DNA from: Streptomyces sp. NBRC 110611
GTDB lineage: Bacteria; Actinomycetota; Actinomycetes; Streptomycetales; Streptomycetaceae
DNA length: 64,000 nt
NCBI RefSeq assembly: GCF_001590865.1
Contig: NZ_BBUY01000003.1
Coordinates: 379,846-443,845 of the forward strand
Reading direction: 5' to 3'
Shown: positions 29,261 to 38,232 of the stretch, piece after piece
How the letters are laid out: each line of letters begins with the position of its first letter
How positions within the stretch are numbered: the stretch's first letter is position 1
Position numbers and translations under genes: made by a program
Notes under the pieces: generated by a model
Databases searched by the model: none
What the model was told of the DNA's origin: nothing
The model's input: the letters and a program-made list of their open reading frames with translations, nothing else

Positions 29261-30979
29261 TCAGCTGGTGAACGAGACCTCTGTGATGCCCTGCTTATAG
29301 CCCGGATCGCTGAACTCATCCGTCGGCGCATAGGGCATCGCCGTGATCCACACGACCACGTAGCGTGCCGTGGCAGGTTTCTCCAGTTTGATCTTCGCGG
29401 TCGAGCCCGACGTCTGGCTTGAGCCCAGCTTGCGCAGGGAGCTCACCGGCGCGGATGGTGAGAACGAATCGGAGGCATAGAGCGTCATGGTGGTGTGACC
29501 GCCGAGGTAGTGCAGTCCTACCGATGCGCTGCTCAGCTGCTGTTCCGAGCCGAGGTCGTAGATCAGACCGACGCCCTGCTTGAAGGCCGGATTCAGATCG
29601 GGGCCCTCTCGGTAGCTCTTGCTGCGCCAGTAGGAGCTGGGGTCGCCGTCGTAGGTCTTCCGTGCCTGCTCGGGGTTCTGGGGCCTACCGTCCGGGTAGT
29701 ACTCCTTGGCGTTCTCGATCTTGACCGGTTTGCCGCCCGGCTTCTTGGCGGGGCCTTCGGCCGGCTGTGAGTTCCGCGGGTCGTCCTGGTCGTTCTCCCG
29801 CTTCAGCAGGGTGTCCGCAAGCTGCCAGCTGCCCAGTCCCAGTGCCGCGATGAGCAGTGCGGAGACGGACCACTTCAGTGCCCGGCCGGTACGGCTCTGC
29901 AGCGGAGGCGGGGGCGTCGGTACCGGCTGAGTGCGGCCGGCCGAGCCGGTGTGAGCGGACGTCTGGCGGTAGCTGCCCTGCTGGTACCCCGTGCGCTGGT
30001 ACGGCGGCGGTGTGGTGAACGCCGTCTCCGGAGGCCGGATGCGCGGCATGGCGGCGACGGCCTTGGCCAGCTCCTCCGGCGTGGTGCAGGGCGGCTCCTG
30101 GCGGGACGCCGTGGCGCCGTCGTTGATCAGAGCGCGCATGGCGAGCTCGGACAGCCCGCGGTGCACACCGGCGCGTACCTGGTCGGGCGCGATCAGTCCG
30201 ACGCCCTTCGGCAGGCCGGTCAGGCCGTGGGCATCGTTCTCGTACGGCCAGCGCTGGGTGAGTGCGGCGTACAGCAGCGCGCCGATCGCTTCGGTGTCCG
30301 TGCGCTGCGGGTGCTCGCTGGTGATGCCGCGCAACGCCGCCATGACGGCCAGCCCGCGGATGCGGTACTGCCCGGTTTCCGTGCGCAGTACCGAACCGGG
30401 AGTGATCCGCAGATGGGAGAGGCCTTCGCGGTGCGCGGCGGCCATGGCCTGGGAGACCTGGCTGACGAGCTGGTAGGCGTCGTGCGGCTCAAGGGGGCCG
30501 CCGGCGAGCACGGTGGTGAGTTCGGTCGCGTCCGGCAGCCATTCATGGACGACGTAGACGAGGTCGTTCTCCTCGACGGCGTCGAGGACCTGGACGAACC
30601 GGGGGTCGCCGAGCAGCGCCGAGGAACGGGCGGCGGAGAGCACCGGGCGGGCTCGCGGATGGTCGGCGGGCAGGATGTGGACGCCCACCGCCCGGCGCAG
30701 TTTCTCGTCGACCGCACGCCAGCTGCTGAATCCGTCCAGACGGGTGACGCACTCCTCGAGGCGGTAGCGTCTGGCGAGCTTGTGGCCGCTGTGTAGTTCC
30801 GGTGGCTGGGCTTCGGTCGCGTCGGCACGCTTCTCGTCGGTGCGTGCGGCGTCCATCTCCCCGCCGGATACCTTCTCGGCCCTAGCACCGTCGTCCGTGG
30901 CCTTGCCCGCCTTGGCGGGCAGCGGTTCCGCACCGCTCGTGTCGGCCACGTCGACGGCAGCCGTGCTCCGTTCCGCCAC
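29261..30979 (-). CDS. MurJ-associated pseudokinase with C-terminal extracellular domain
   Basis: A 572-residue protein. The kinase-like domain starts near residue 88 (ARRYRLEECVTRLDGFSSWR) and lacks a glycine loop; the catalytic HRD is replaced (LSHLRITPGSVL) and DFG is lost (RIRGLAVMAAL). After a P-rich linker comes one membrane helix (ALKWSVSALLIAALGLGSWQ), then a discoidin-like extracellular domain (SASVGLHYLGGHTTMTLYAS). This equals the C-terminal half of mycobacterial MviN, where MurJ and pseudokinase are fused. The start is GTG at 30979, since the longer frame runs antisense through murJ. Probably a regulator of MurJ. Confidence 0.88.
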   Translation of the reverse strand: MAERSTAAVDVADTSGAEPLPAKAGKATDDGARAEKVSGGEMDAARTDEKRADATEAQPPELHSGHKLARRYRLEECVTRLDGFSSWRAVDEKLRRAVGVHILPADHPRARPVLSAARSSALLGDPRFVQVLDAVEENDLVYVVHEWLPDATELTTVLAGGPLEPHDAYQLVSQVSQAMAAAHREGLSHLRITPGSVLRTETGQYRIRGLAVMAALRGITSEHPQRTDTEAIGALLYAALTQRWPYENDAHGLTGLPKGVGLIAPDQVRAGVHRGLSELAMRALINDGATASRQEPPCTTPEELAKAVAAMPRIRPPETAFTTPPPYQRTGYQQGSYRQTSAHTGSAGRTQPVPTPPPPLQSRTGRALKWSVSALLIAALGLGSWQLADTLLKRENDQDDPRNSQPAEGPAKKPGGKPVKIENAKEYYPDGRPQNPEQARKTYDGDPSSYWRSKSYREGPDLNPAFKQGVGLIYDLGSEQQLSSASVGLHYLGGHTTMTLYASDSFSPSAPVSSLRKLGSSQTSGSTAKIKLEKPATARYVVVWITAMPYAPTDEFSDPGYKQGITEVSFTS

Positions 30980-31086
30980 CGTCGTTCCTGCCTCCCCATC
31001 CGTTGCAGGCTCAATGAGCCAAGACAATTGTGCCCACAGTCCGCCACTATGCACGACACACGGTGGCAGTCGATGGTTGTGCCCGG

Positions 31087-33312
31087 TCAACGCCCAAGCT
31101 TCGACCGGACCATGCCGACCAGAGCGTTCATTTCCTCGATGCGCATTTTGCGTGCGGCGACGTAGAACACGGCCAGAAGCGCGGCGGCACCGACGATCAG
31201 AGCGGTCAGCGAACCCAGGAATCCACTCCCGAGCAGCTGCATCAGGGCGTAGACCACGGCCCCGGAGACGAGCGTGGCCGGGATGCTGGCCCCGGCCAGC
31301 CGCGCATAGGTCCGCACGACACGAGTCGTGTCCAGGTCGTCGTCCATCCGCTTGCCCAGTCGGCGCCAGGCCACACCTACACCGATGACGTACGCCAGAC
31401 CGTACGAGGCCGCCATGCCGACCACCGCCCAGCGTGCGGGCAGGATCAGGAAGCACAGTCCGGAGGCCGCCGCGTTGACGGCGGCGACGATCACCGTGTT
31501 GTAGAAGGGCGTGCGGGTGTCCTCGTACGCGTAGAAGGCGCGCAGGACGACGTACTGCACCGAGAACGGGATCAGGCCCACGCCGAAGGCCATCAGCATG
31601 TAGCCCATCGGGATACCGGCACCGGACGAGCCGTAGACCAGCATGCACAGCGGGATGCCGAGCGAGAGGAAGCCGAACGAGATCGGGACGATGGCGACGG
31701 CGGAGGTGCGCAGGCCCTGCGAGATGTCGTCCCGCACGGCCCCGGTGTCACCGTCGTGTGCGGACCGTGCCAGCCGCGGCAGCAGCGCCGCCATCACGGA
31801 GACGGTGATGATCGCCTGCGGCATGTTCCAGATCAGCTGGGCGCTGGCGTACGAGATGAAGCCGGTGCCCGGGTGGCCCTGCCGGTCGGCGGTGTTGCCG
31901 GCCCAGGTGGAGAGCTGGGTCACGACCAGTACGCCCGCCTGGTTGGCGAGCACGAACAGCACCGTCCATTTGGCCAGCTTGGCGGCCTTGCCCAGGCCAT
32001 GGCCGCGCCAGTCGAAGCGCAGACGGAGCGCGAAGTCGGCGTCGCGCAGGTACGGGATCATCGCCAGCGCCTGGACGACGAGCCCGAGGAGGGTGCCGAT
32101 ACCCAGCAGCCGGATGCCCTCATCGGGGATGGTGGTGACGCCGATGTGCGAGGTCGTCGCCGTGCCGTAGACCCAGATGAACAGGCCGAACGTGGCGATC
32201 ATGACGATGTTGTTGAGGACCGGGGTCCACATCATCGCGCCGAAGCGGCCGCGGGCGTTGAGGATCTGCCCCAGCACCACATGCAGACCCATGAAGAAGA
32301 TCGTGGGTACGCAGTAGCGGGTGAAGGCGACGGCGACCTCGTTGGCCGCCGGGTCACGTGAGATGTCGAAGGAGACCAGCTTCACCAGGATCGGCGCCGC
32401 GACCACCGCGAGCACCGTCAGGGCGCCGAGGACCACGACGACCAGCGTCAGCAGCCGGTTGGCGTAGGCCTCGCCGCCGTCGTCGTCCTCCTTCATGGCA
32501 CGCACCAGCTGCGGGACGAAGACGGAGTTCAGCCCGCCGCCGATGGTCAGGATGAAGATCATCGTCGGCAGCTGGTAGGCGACCTGCCACGAGTCACCGA
32601 GCACCGCACCACCGAGCGCCGCGACGATCAGCGCCGAGCGGATGAAGCCTGTCAGGCGGGACACCATCGTGCCGGCAGCCATGACCGCGCTGGACTTGAG
32701 CAGGCCGGACGCGCGGCCGCCGGACCGCTTGCCGGTCGCCGCCACGGGCGCGGGCTCCGGCGGTGCGCTCTGCTGCGGAACGGGGTCCGGGGTCTGCACC
32801 GCACCGGCCGCGGGCGGGCCGACGGGTGCACCGGCAGGCGGCCCGGCGGCCGGGCGCTGGGGCTCATAGGGCTGCTGGTCCCGGTAGAGATGCGCAAAGG
32901 CATTGGGCTCCGGGCGCTCGTCGGCGGCCTGGCGGAACGGCTCGTCGACGCCCGCGAACTGGGTGGTCGCGGCGGCGTCGCCGTATGAGAAGTGGTGGGC
33001 CGGCGCCTGCGGCTCGGGCGGCGGGGGGGAGGGCCACTGCTGTGGGTCCGGAATGTGCCCGCCCGGCGCGGGCTGATGGTAGAGCGGCTGCGTGGGCTGC
33101 CCTGGGGGCGATGGCGGCGACGCGGGGCGGTCGTGGCGCGCCTCGGTCACCGGTCCTTGGACCGTGGGGTCCTGGGGCCGGTATGGATCAGTGCGGTGGG
33201 TGTCCTGGGCAAAGGGAGCCCGGTCCGTGGGGAACGGGGGCGTCGGAGGGACCGGCCCCGTGGGGTCGCCATCGGCGCCCCGGCCCCGGTCACCGTCGTA
33301 CGGCGCATTCAT
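31087..33312 (-). CDS. murJ: Lipid II flippase MurJ (MviN)
   Basis: A 741-residue flippase of the MOP superfamily that moves lipid II across the membrane. The first 200 residues are a proline-, glutamine- and glycine-rich cytoplasmic tail not found in E. coli MurJ. The membrane part begins SGLLKSSAVMAAGTMVSRLT and has about 14 segments. Conserved basic and acidic positions appear in the first segments (VSRLTGFIRS). Upstream is a DUF6049 gene 50 bp away and downstream the pseudokinase, so all three should be cotranscribed. Confidence 0.95.
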   Translation of the reverse strand: MNAPYDGDRGRGADGDPTGPVPPTPPFPTDRAPFAQDTHRTDPYRPQDPTVQGPVTEARHDRPASPPSPPGQPTQPLYHQPAPGGHIPDPQQWPSPPPPEPQAPAHHFSYGDAAATTQFAGVDEPFRQAADERPEPNAFAHLYRDQQPYEPQRPAAGPPAGAPVGPPAAGAVQTPDPVPQQSAPPEPAPVAATGKRSGGRASGLLKSSAVMAAGTMVSRLTGFIRSALIVAALGGAVLGDSWQVAYQLPTMIFILTIGGGLNSVFVPQLVRAMKEDDDGGEAYANRLLTLVVVVLGALTVLAVVAAPILVKLVSFDISRDPAANEVAVAFTRYCVPTIFFMGLHVVLGQILNARGRFGAMMWTPVLNNIVMIATFGLFIWVYGTATTSHIGVTTIPDEGIRLLGIGTLLGLVVQALAMIPYLRDADFALRLRFDWRGHGLGKAAKLAKWTVLFVLANQAGVLVVTQLSTWAGNTADRQGHPGTGFISYASAQLIWNMPQAIITVSVMAALLPRLARSAHDGDTGAVRDDISQGLRTSAVAIVPISFGFLSLGIPLCMLVYGSSGAGIPMGYMLMAFGVGLIPFSVQYVVLRAFYAYEDTRTPFYNTVIVAAVNAAASGLCFLILPARWAVVGMAASYGLAYVIGVGVAWRRLGKRMDDDLDTTRVVRTYARLAGASIPATLVSGAVVYALMQLLGSGFLGSLTALIVGAAALLAVFYVAARKMRIEEMNALVGMVRSKLGR

Positions 33313-33361
33313 CGCTGCTGCCCCACCTCATCCGTCGCCGGCCATCCGGCCCCGCCATATA

Positions 33362-35680
33362 TCAACGGTCCACTTTCTCACCTGAGCCGGACGGGCCGGA
33401 GTTTTCCGAACCGGTGTCCGGCGTGGGGTCACTCGGCTGCTCAGGGGTTTCTCCGTCCGTGCCGCCGTTGTCCCCGTCCATGCCTGCCGTGCCGTCGGTA
33501 CCGTCGCCGTCCGCCCCTTCCTCGGCGCGCCGGGCCGCTGCCCGCTTGCGCTGGAAGTAGATCCGTACGCCGGCGAGGACGAGCAGCAGCACGCCGCCCG
33601 CGATGACGAGCATCACGGTCGCGGTGATCTCCGTGACGTTCACCTGGAACGTCATGGGGGCACCGTAGGGCTTTCCGTCGGCCGAGTAGAGCTGTGCGGT
33701 CACCCACACCCGGCCGTTGGCGTTGGCCGTGGTGTCGAACTTGAACGACTGGCTGTGCCCGCCGTCCACCGTGATCTGCTGCGGCTTTCCCACGTCCAGA
33801 CGGTTGGGCTGGGAGGAGGTCAGTTTCAGCGTCATGTTCTTGACGCCCTGGAGCAGGTTGTTCTGCACCGTCACCGGAATCGTGGCGCTGCGCCCGGAGA
33901 GCGTGGCCCCCGACTTCTGGATCAGGTGGACCTTCTTCGTCAGTCCGTCGAGATAGCTGCGTACGGAGCGCCGGTAGGCGGCGGCACCGGAGGCCTCTCC
34001 CCGCCACCCCGTCGACATCTCCCGCATTATGGCGTTGCCGAACGGGGTCACCACGCGCTCCGGCTGGGCCAGGTTTACCCGGAAGTCGTCCAGCGCGGTC
34101 TGGGTGCCCTGGATCTGCCGGAAGGCATCGGTGGGGAGCTCCTGCTTGCGCAGCCAGTACGGGTAGGCGCTGCCGCTCGGCACCTGCCGGTCGGCCGCGG
34201 GGTCGGGCTTGGCCTTGGTCGCGCCGCTGAGGTTCAGCGCCTGGGTCCAGCGTCCGGCGTCCTCCAGCTGCCGCAGCGCGGTGGCCATGGCGTGGGCCTG
34301 GCTGACCGACGGCATGCGCTGGGGGGCGACGACGATGCTGCGCTGACGGTCCGGGTCCTGGAGGTTGATCATCTGGGTCTGGGCGAGGAACTCCTGCACC
34401 GCATGGATGGCGTCCGTGGCCTTCGACATATCGCCCTCGAAGGCCCGGGAGAGCTGTGCGTCCGCGACGATCGCGGTGTTGCCGCCGCCGATGGGGCGGG
34501 CCGCCGTCGGCGTGTACGACAGCTCACGTGTCTCCTGCAGGCTGTCGCTGCGGGTGATCACGTTGTGGGCTCCGGCCGAGGTGGCGACGTCGACGATGGA
34601 GCGGTCGATCGCGCCGTTCACAGGCCAGGCGAAGTCCGTACGGGGCTTGACGCCGAGGACTGTGTCAACGGTCTTGTCGGCCAGCTTGGTGGCGGGGCCG
34701 AGGTGGCGGAGCGCGCTGGGTACGCCCTTGCCGTGGTGGGCCAGCGAGGCCAGGTCGGGGTCGGCGAAGGGCAGCGCGACGACCTCGTGCGTCTTGACCG
34801 CCTCTTCGAGCTCGTGCAGCCACTGTTTGGCGACGGCCTGGTTCCTGCCCATCGGGCCGTCCGGACCGTTCACCCGGTACGGCCTGGTCATCGCATCGAC
34901 GGTGGCGAGCAGGTCGGGGTCGATGACGAAGGTCACCGGGAGGTTCTTGCCCAGCGTGACCATCTGCTGGAGCCGGCCTCCCGGCGCGAGCTCAGCGGCG
35001 AGGTCGTCGTCGCGGAAGACCGGCGTCTGCTGGGGATCGGCCCCGGTCTCGGCGGTGAGGTGAGTGGTGGAGATCAGCGGCCACAGGTATGTGAGCTGCG
35101 TCTTCTTGTCGGCGTTGGCGGACTGCCAGGGGAGGAACGTCCGGTCGATGCCGAGAATCTGCTCGGATGGCGAGGCCTGCGAGCGCCCGGACAGCGAGAC
35201 GCCGATCTGATACACGCCGTCATCATTGAGTTCAAGATCCTTGACGGGCAGGCTGAGAGTGAAGGGGCGGCTGACGCCCGGTTCCAGCTTGTCGACTTTC
35301 TCCTGGTGCCCCTTGATCTCCTGGCCGTCCACTCCGGGCAGATAGCCGGTGCGATGCGTCGCGGCTTCGATGGCGCTGCGGCTGCTCAGTGCTCCGCCGA
35401 CGCGCAGACCCACATGCGCGTCGGTGATCGTGCTGCGGCCGTCGTTCTTCAGGGTGCCGGAGACGGTGACCGTGTCGCCCTTGCCGGGAGCGGACGGGGA
35501 CATCGAGTCGATGGAGACGTCGACCGTCCGGGAGCCGGTCGGGGCCGCCTGGGCGGAGGCGGGGTGCGGGAGCTGGAGCAGCCCCGCGAGCAGGGGCACG
35601 CCGGTGAGTACGGTCACAGTCCTTCGCAGCCATCGACCACGCGGCCGTTCACTCCCCTGGAACCCTGCCGCCTCGGCCAC
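33362..35680 (-). CDS. DUF6049 family secreted membrane-anchored protein
   Basis: A 772-residue protein with a signal sequence (VTVLTGVPLLAGLLQLPHPA, cleavage near AQA), an extracellular region of about 640 residues and one C-terminal membrane helix (VMLVIAGGVLLLVLAGVRIY) followed by a basic and acidic tail. Immunoglobulin-like beta repeats flank the ends (VSIDSMSPSAPGKGDTVTV and VTVQNNLLQGVKNMTLKL). The Mycobacterium homologue Rv3909 sits beside murJ too, so a role in envelope assembly is likely but undefined. Divergent from cca with a 187-bp promoter region between. Confidence 0.88.
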   Translation of the reverse strand: MAEAAGFQGSERPRGRWLRRTVTVLTGVPLLAGLLQLPHPASAQAAPTGSRTVDVSIDSMSPSAPGKGDTVTVSGTLKNDGRSTITDAHVGLRVGGALSSRSAIEAATHRTGYLPGVDGQEIKGHQEKVDKLEPGVSRPFTLSLPVKDLELNDDGVYQIGVSLSGRSQASPSEQILGIDRTFLPWQSANADKKTQLTYLWPLISTTHLTAETGADPQQTPVFRDDDLAAELAPGGRLQQMVTLGKNLPVTFVIDPDLLATVDAMTRPYRVNGPDGPMGRNQAVAKQWLHELEEAVKTHEVVALPFADPDLASLAHHGKGVPSALRHLGPATKLADKTVDTVLGVKPRTDFAWPVNGAIDRSIVDVATSAGAHNVITRSDSLQETRELSYTPTAARPIGGGNTAIVADAQLSRAFEGDMSKATDAIHAVQEFLAQTQMINLQDPDRQRSIVVAPQRMPSVSQAHAMATALRQLEDAGRWTQALNLSGATKAKPDPAADRQVPSGSAYPYWLRKQELPTDAFRQIQGTQTALDDFRVNLAQPERVVTPFGNAIMREMSTGWRGEASGAAAYRRSVRSYLDGLTKKVHLIQKSGATLSGRSATIPVTVQNNLLQGVKNMTLKLTSSQPNRLDVGKPQQITVDGGHSQSFKFDTTANANGRVWVTAQLYSADGKPYGAPMTFQVNVTEITATVMLVIAGGVLLLVLAGVRIYFQRKRAAARRAEEGADGDGTDGTAGMDGDNGGTDGETPEQPSDPTPDTGSENSGPSGSGEKVDR

Positions 35681-35867
35681 GCGCTCGCCCGTCCCTCGTC
35701 GTCGTCAGTGGTCGTCGGAATGTGCGTCCACGAATGGTAACGAGGCCCGGCGCGCTGGAGTGCCGGGGACTGCGCCACATGATCGCGAGGCCTGACTGCC
35801 GGGTGACCGGCCTGTCCCCTTTATTACGTGACGCCTCGCGCGGCGCGGCCACGTACCCTGTTCTGTT

Positions 35868-37364
35868 GTGCCGAACGCCAACGATGACCTCTCCACCCCG
35901 CACGCCGAGCGGACGCCGCAGTCGACGAACGCGCTGAACCATGTGCAGCGGCGCGCCGTGAGCGAACTGCTGCGGGTGTCCCCCGTCGCGGATGACCTGG
36001 CCCGTCGATTCCAGGAGGCCGGGTTCACGCTTGCCCTGGTCGGCGGCTCGGTCCGGGATGCATTGCTGGGCCGGCTCGGCAACGATCTGGACTTCACCAC
36101 GGACGCCCGTCCGGAAGACGTCCTGAAGATCGTCCGGCCGTGGGCGGACGCGGTCTGGGAGGTCGGCATCGCCTTCGGCACCGTCGGCTGCAAAAAGGAC
36201 TCGTTCGACATCGAGGTCACGACCTACCGCTCCGAGGCGTACGACCGGACCTCCCGCAAGCCCGAGGTGTCCTACGGCGACTCCATCGAGGAAGATCTCA
36301 TCCGCCGGGACTTCACGGTGAACGCCATGGCGGTCCTACTGCCGCAGAAGGAGTTCGTCGATCCGCACGACGGGCTGGAAGACCTGGCTGCCCGGGTGCT
36401 GCGGACGCCGGGAACTCCGGAGGAGTCCTTCTCCGACGATCCGCTGCGGATGATGCGGGCGGCCCGTTTCGCTGCCCAGCTGGACTTCGAGGTCGCGCCC
36501 GAGGTCGTGGCCGCGATGAAGGCGATGTCGGACCGTATCGAGATCGTCTCCGCAGAGCGTGTACGGGACGAGCTGAACAAGCTGATCCTGGCGCCGAACC
36601 CGCGCAAGGGGCTGAGGCTGCTGGTCGACTCGGGTCTGGCCGGCCACATCCTGCCCGAGCTGCCGGCCCTGCGGCTGGAGAGTGATGAGCACCACCGCCA
36701 CAAGGACGTCTATGAACACACGCTGACGGTCCTGGAGCAGGCGATCGGCCTCGAAGAGGACGGGCCCGATCTGGTGCTGCGGCTGGCGGCCCTGCTGCAC
36801 GACATCGGCAAGCCCAAGACGCGGCGCTTCGAGCTGGACGGCCGGGTCTCCTTCCACCACCACGAGGTGGTGGGCGCGAAGATGACCAAGAAGCGGATGA
36901 CCGCTCTGAAGTACTCGAATGACATGGTCAAGGACGTCTCGCGGCTGGTGGAGCTTCATCTGCGCTTCCACGGCTATGGAACGGGCGAGTGGACGGACTC
37001 CGCGGTCCGTCGCTATGTCCGGGACGCCGGCGCGCAGCTGGAGCGGCTGCACAAGCTCACCCGCTCGGACTGCACCACCCGCAACAAGCGCAAGGCCGCT
37101 GCGCTGTCCCGCGCCTATGACGGGCTCGAGGAGCGCATTGCGCGACTGAAGGAGCAGGAAGAGCTGGATGCGATCCGTCCGGACCTGGACGGCAACGACA
37201 TCATGCAGATCCTGGGCATCCGTCCGGGGCCGGAGGTCGGCAGGGCGTACAAGCAGATGCTGGAGATTCGGCTGGAAAACGGTCCGATGGAGCGCGAGAC
37301 GGCGATCGCCGCGCTGAAGGAGTGGTGGGCGACTCAGGCCGATGAGGGCTCTCAGGGCTCTTAG
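35868..37364 (+). CDS. cca: CCA tRNA nucleotidyltransferase
   Basis: A 498-residue enzyme that adds CCA to tRNA 3' ends; both tRNAs in this window need it because CCA is not encoded. The nucleotidyltransferase motif is GGSVRDALLGRLGNDLDFTT, with metal-binding aspartates in DLDF. The RNA-binding region contains DDPLRMMRAARFAAQL. The HD domain is LLHDIGKPKTRRF with HHHEVVGAKM. The start is GTG at 35868. The product may be labelled poly(A) polymerase in older annotation; the HD domain and motifs favour CCA addition. Confidence 0.92.
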   Translation: MPNANDDLSTPHAERTPQSTNALNHVQRRAVSELLRVSPVADDLARRFQEAGFTLALVGGSVRDALLGRLGNDLDFTTDARPEDVLKIVRPWADAVWEVGIAFGTVGCKKDSFDIEVTTYRSEAYDRTSRKPEVSYGDSIEEDLIRRDFTVNAMAVLLPQKEFVDPHDGLEDLAARVLRTPGTPEESFSDDPLRMMRAARFAAQLDFEVAPEVVAAMKAMSDRIEIVSAERVRDELNKLILAPNPRKGLRLLVDSGLAGHILPELPALRLESDEHHRHKDVYEHTLTVLEQAIGLEEDGPDLVLRLAALLHDIGKPKTRRFELDGRVSFHHHEVVGAKMTKKRMTALKYSNDMVKDVSRLVELHLRFHGYGTGEWTDSAVRRYVRDAGAQLERLHKLTRSDCTTRNKRKAAALSRAYDGLEERIARLKEQEELDAIRPDLDGNDIMQILGIRPGPEVGRAYKQMLEIRLENGPMERETAIAALKEWWATQADEGSQGS

Positions 37365-37371
37365 TGCTGCT

Positions 37372-37385
37372 GTTTCACGTGAAAC
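37372..37385. other. parS site 10
   Basis: Perfect core 8 bp past the cca stop, first of four parS-like sites at 35, 32 and 38 bp intervals. Confidence 0.93.
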
Positions 37386-37406
37386 GAACGGTCGGGCGGC
37401 TCCGGT

Positions 37407-37420
37407 GTTTCACGCGAAAC
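37407..37420. other. Near-perfect parS site
   Basis: GTTTCACGCGAAAC, 13 of 14; the central CACGTG becomes CACGCG. Between sites 10 and 11. Confidence 0.65.
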
Positions 37421-37438
37421 AGGTCGGATGGGCCCGGC

Positions 37439-37452
37439 GTTTCACGTGAAAC
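37439..37452. other. parS site 11
   Basis: Perfect core in the cca-LppU intergenic group. Confidence 0.93.
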
Positions 37453-37455
37453 ACC

Positions 37456-37511
37456 GGGTGAGCGAACCGGGGTGGTGTTTCACGTGAAACACCACCCCGG
37501 TTCGCTCACCC
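37456..37511. terminator. 56-bp perfect palindrome centred on parS: probable bidirectional terminator
   Basis: Every base of 37456-37511 pairs in a perfect inverted repeat whose centre is the parS CAC|GTG. The arms begin GGGTGAGCGAACCGGGGTGG. It lies between convergent cca (+) and the LppU-like gene (-), where a terminator is expected, so one sequence may serve both as centromere site and terminator. As RNA it would form a very long stem; there is no long T run. Confidence 0.75.
37477..37490. other. parS site 12
   Basis: Perfect core at the exact centre of the 56-bp palindrome 37456-37511. Confidence 0.93.
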
Positions 37512-37526
37512 CTGTGTGCGGTCCGG

Positions 37527-38123
37527 CTACTTCTTCACCGTGGTCAGGCAGAGCACCATGGCGGTGTCGGCACGCCTGCGCCGGTGTGTTGTCTTGACGT
37601 AGGACGGCTCCCCCGCAGGGCACACGGAGGTGTCCGAGGTGCCGTTGTGCACCGCGGTCACCTTGTACTGGGCCTTTGTGTCGCTGCAGTCCACCACCTC
37701 AAGGCCGTCGTCGAGCGAGCTGCTGGATTTGTGCACACAGTCGCCGGCCTCGGCGGAGCTCGCGTTGTCCTGACTGCTGAACCAGGCGACCGCGACGACG
37801 ATCACTGCGACGACGGCGCCGATCCCCCGCAGAATGCCTTTGACGGACCGGCGCTTGGCGGGCTGCGGCGGAGGTACCGGAGCTCCGCCCTGCATGTGGG
37901 GCTGCTGCGGTGGCACGGGGTAGCCCGGCTGCGGCTGCGGTGGGCCGTACGGAGCCTGCGGCTGCTGGGGGTACGGGTATCCGCCCTGGGGTGGCTGGCC
38001 ATAGGGAGGCTGAGGCGCCGGCGCCGGCGGGTACGGACTCTGTCCGTACGGCTGCTGTCCGTACGGCTGTTGTGGGTACGGCGCCTGACCGTATGGGTTC
38101 TGGCCCTGCGGCGGCGTGGTCAT
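37527..38123 (-). CDS. LppU/SCO3897-like membrane protein
   Basis: A 198-residue protein. Residues 1-95 are a Pro/Gln/Tyr/Gly-rich cytoplasmic tail with repeats of PYGQ type. One membrane helix (GIGAVVAVIVVAVAWFSS) is followed by an extracellular domain of about 80 residues with four cysteines (AGDCVHK, VVDCSD, SVCPAG, VLCLTT), probably two disulfides. This layout and gene position match the LppU/SCO3897 family. Function unknown. Confidence 0.75.
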   Translation of the reverse strand: MTTPPQGQNPYGQAPYPQQPYGQQPYGQSPYPPAPAPQPPYGQPPQGGYPYPQQPQAPYGPPQPQPGYPVPPQQPHMQGGAPVPPPQPAKRRSVKGILRGIGAVVAVIVVAVAWFSSQDNASSAEAGDCVHKSSSSLDDGLEVVDCSDTKAQYKVTAVHNGTSDTSVCPAGEPSYVKTTHRRRRADTAMVLCLTTVKK

Positions 38124-38232
38124 GGAACTCCCCCGATATTGATATGTACAGGCTGGTGTAGGACGCCCGTAAGGTATCCGGTCTGGCTGATGCGCTGCAC
38201 CAGTGGGATCCCTGAAGAGGAGGCCTCGGTGC

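Noticed and set aside
29261..31648. Extended 795-residue version of the pseudokinase
   Set aside because: The first 220 residues run antisense through murJ and have no family features; GTG at 30979 begins the conserved sequence.
32340..32365. Partial parS-like sequence in murJ (GGGTCACGTGAGATG)
   Set aside because: Only the CACGTG core is shared; flanking TTT/AAA are missing.
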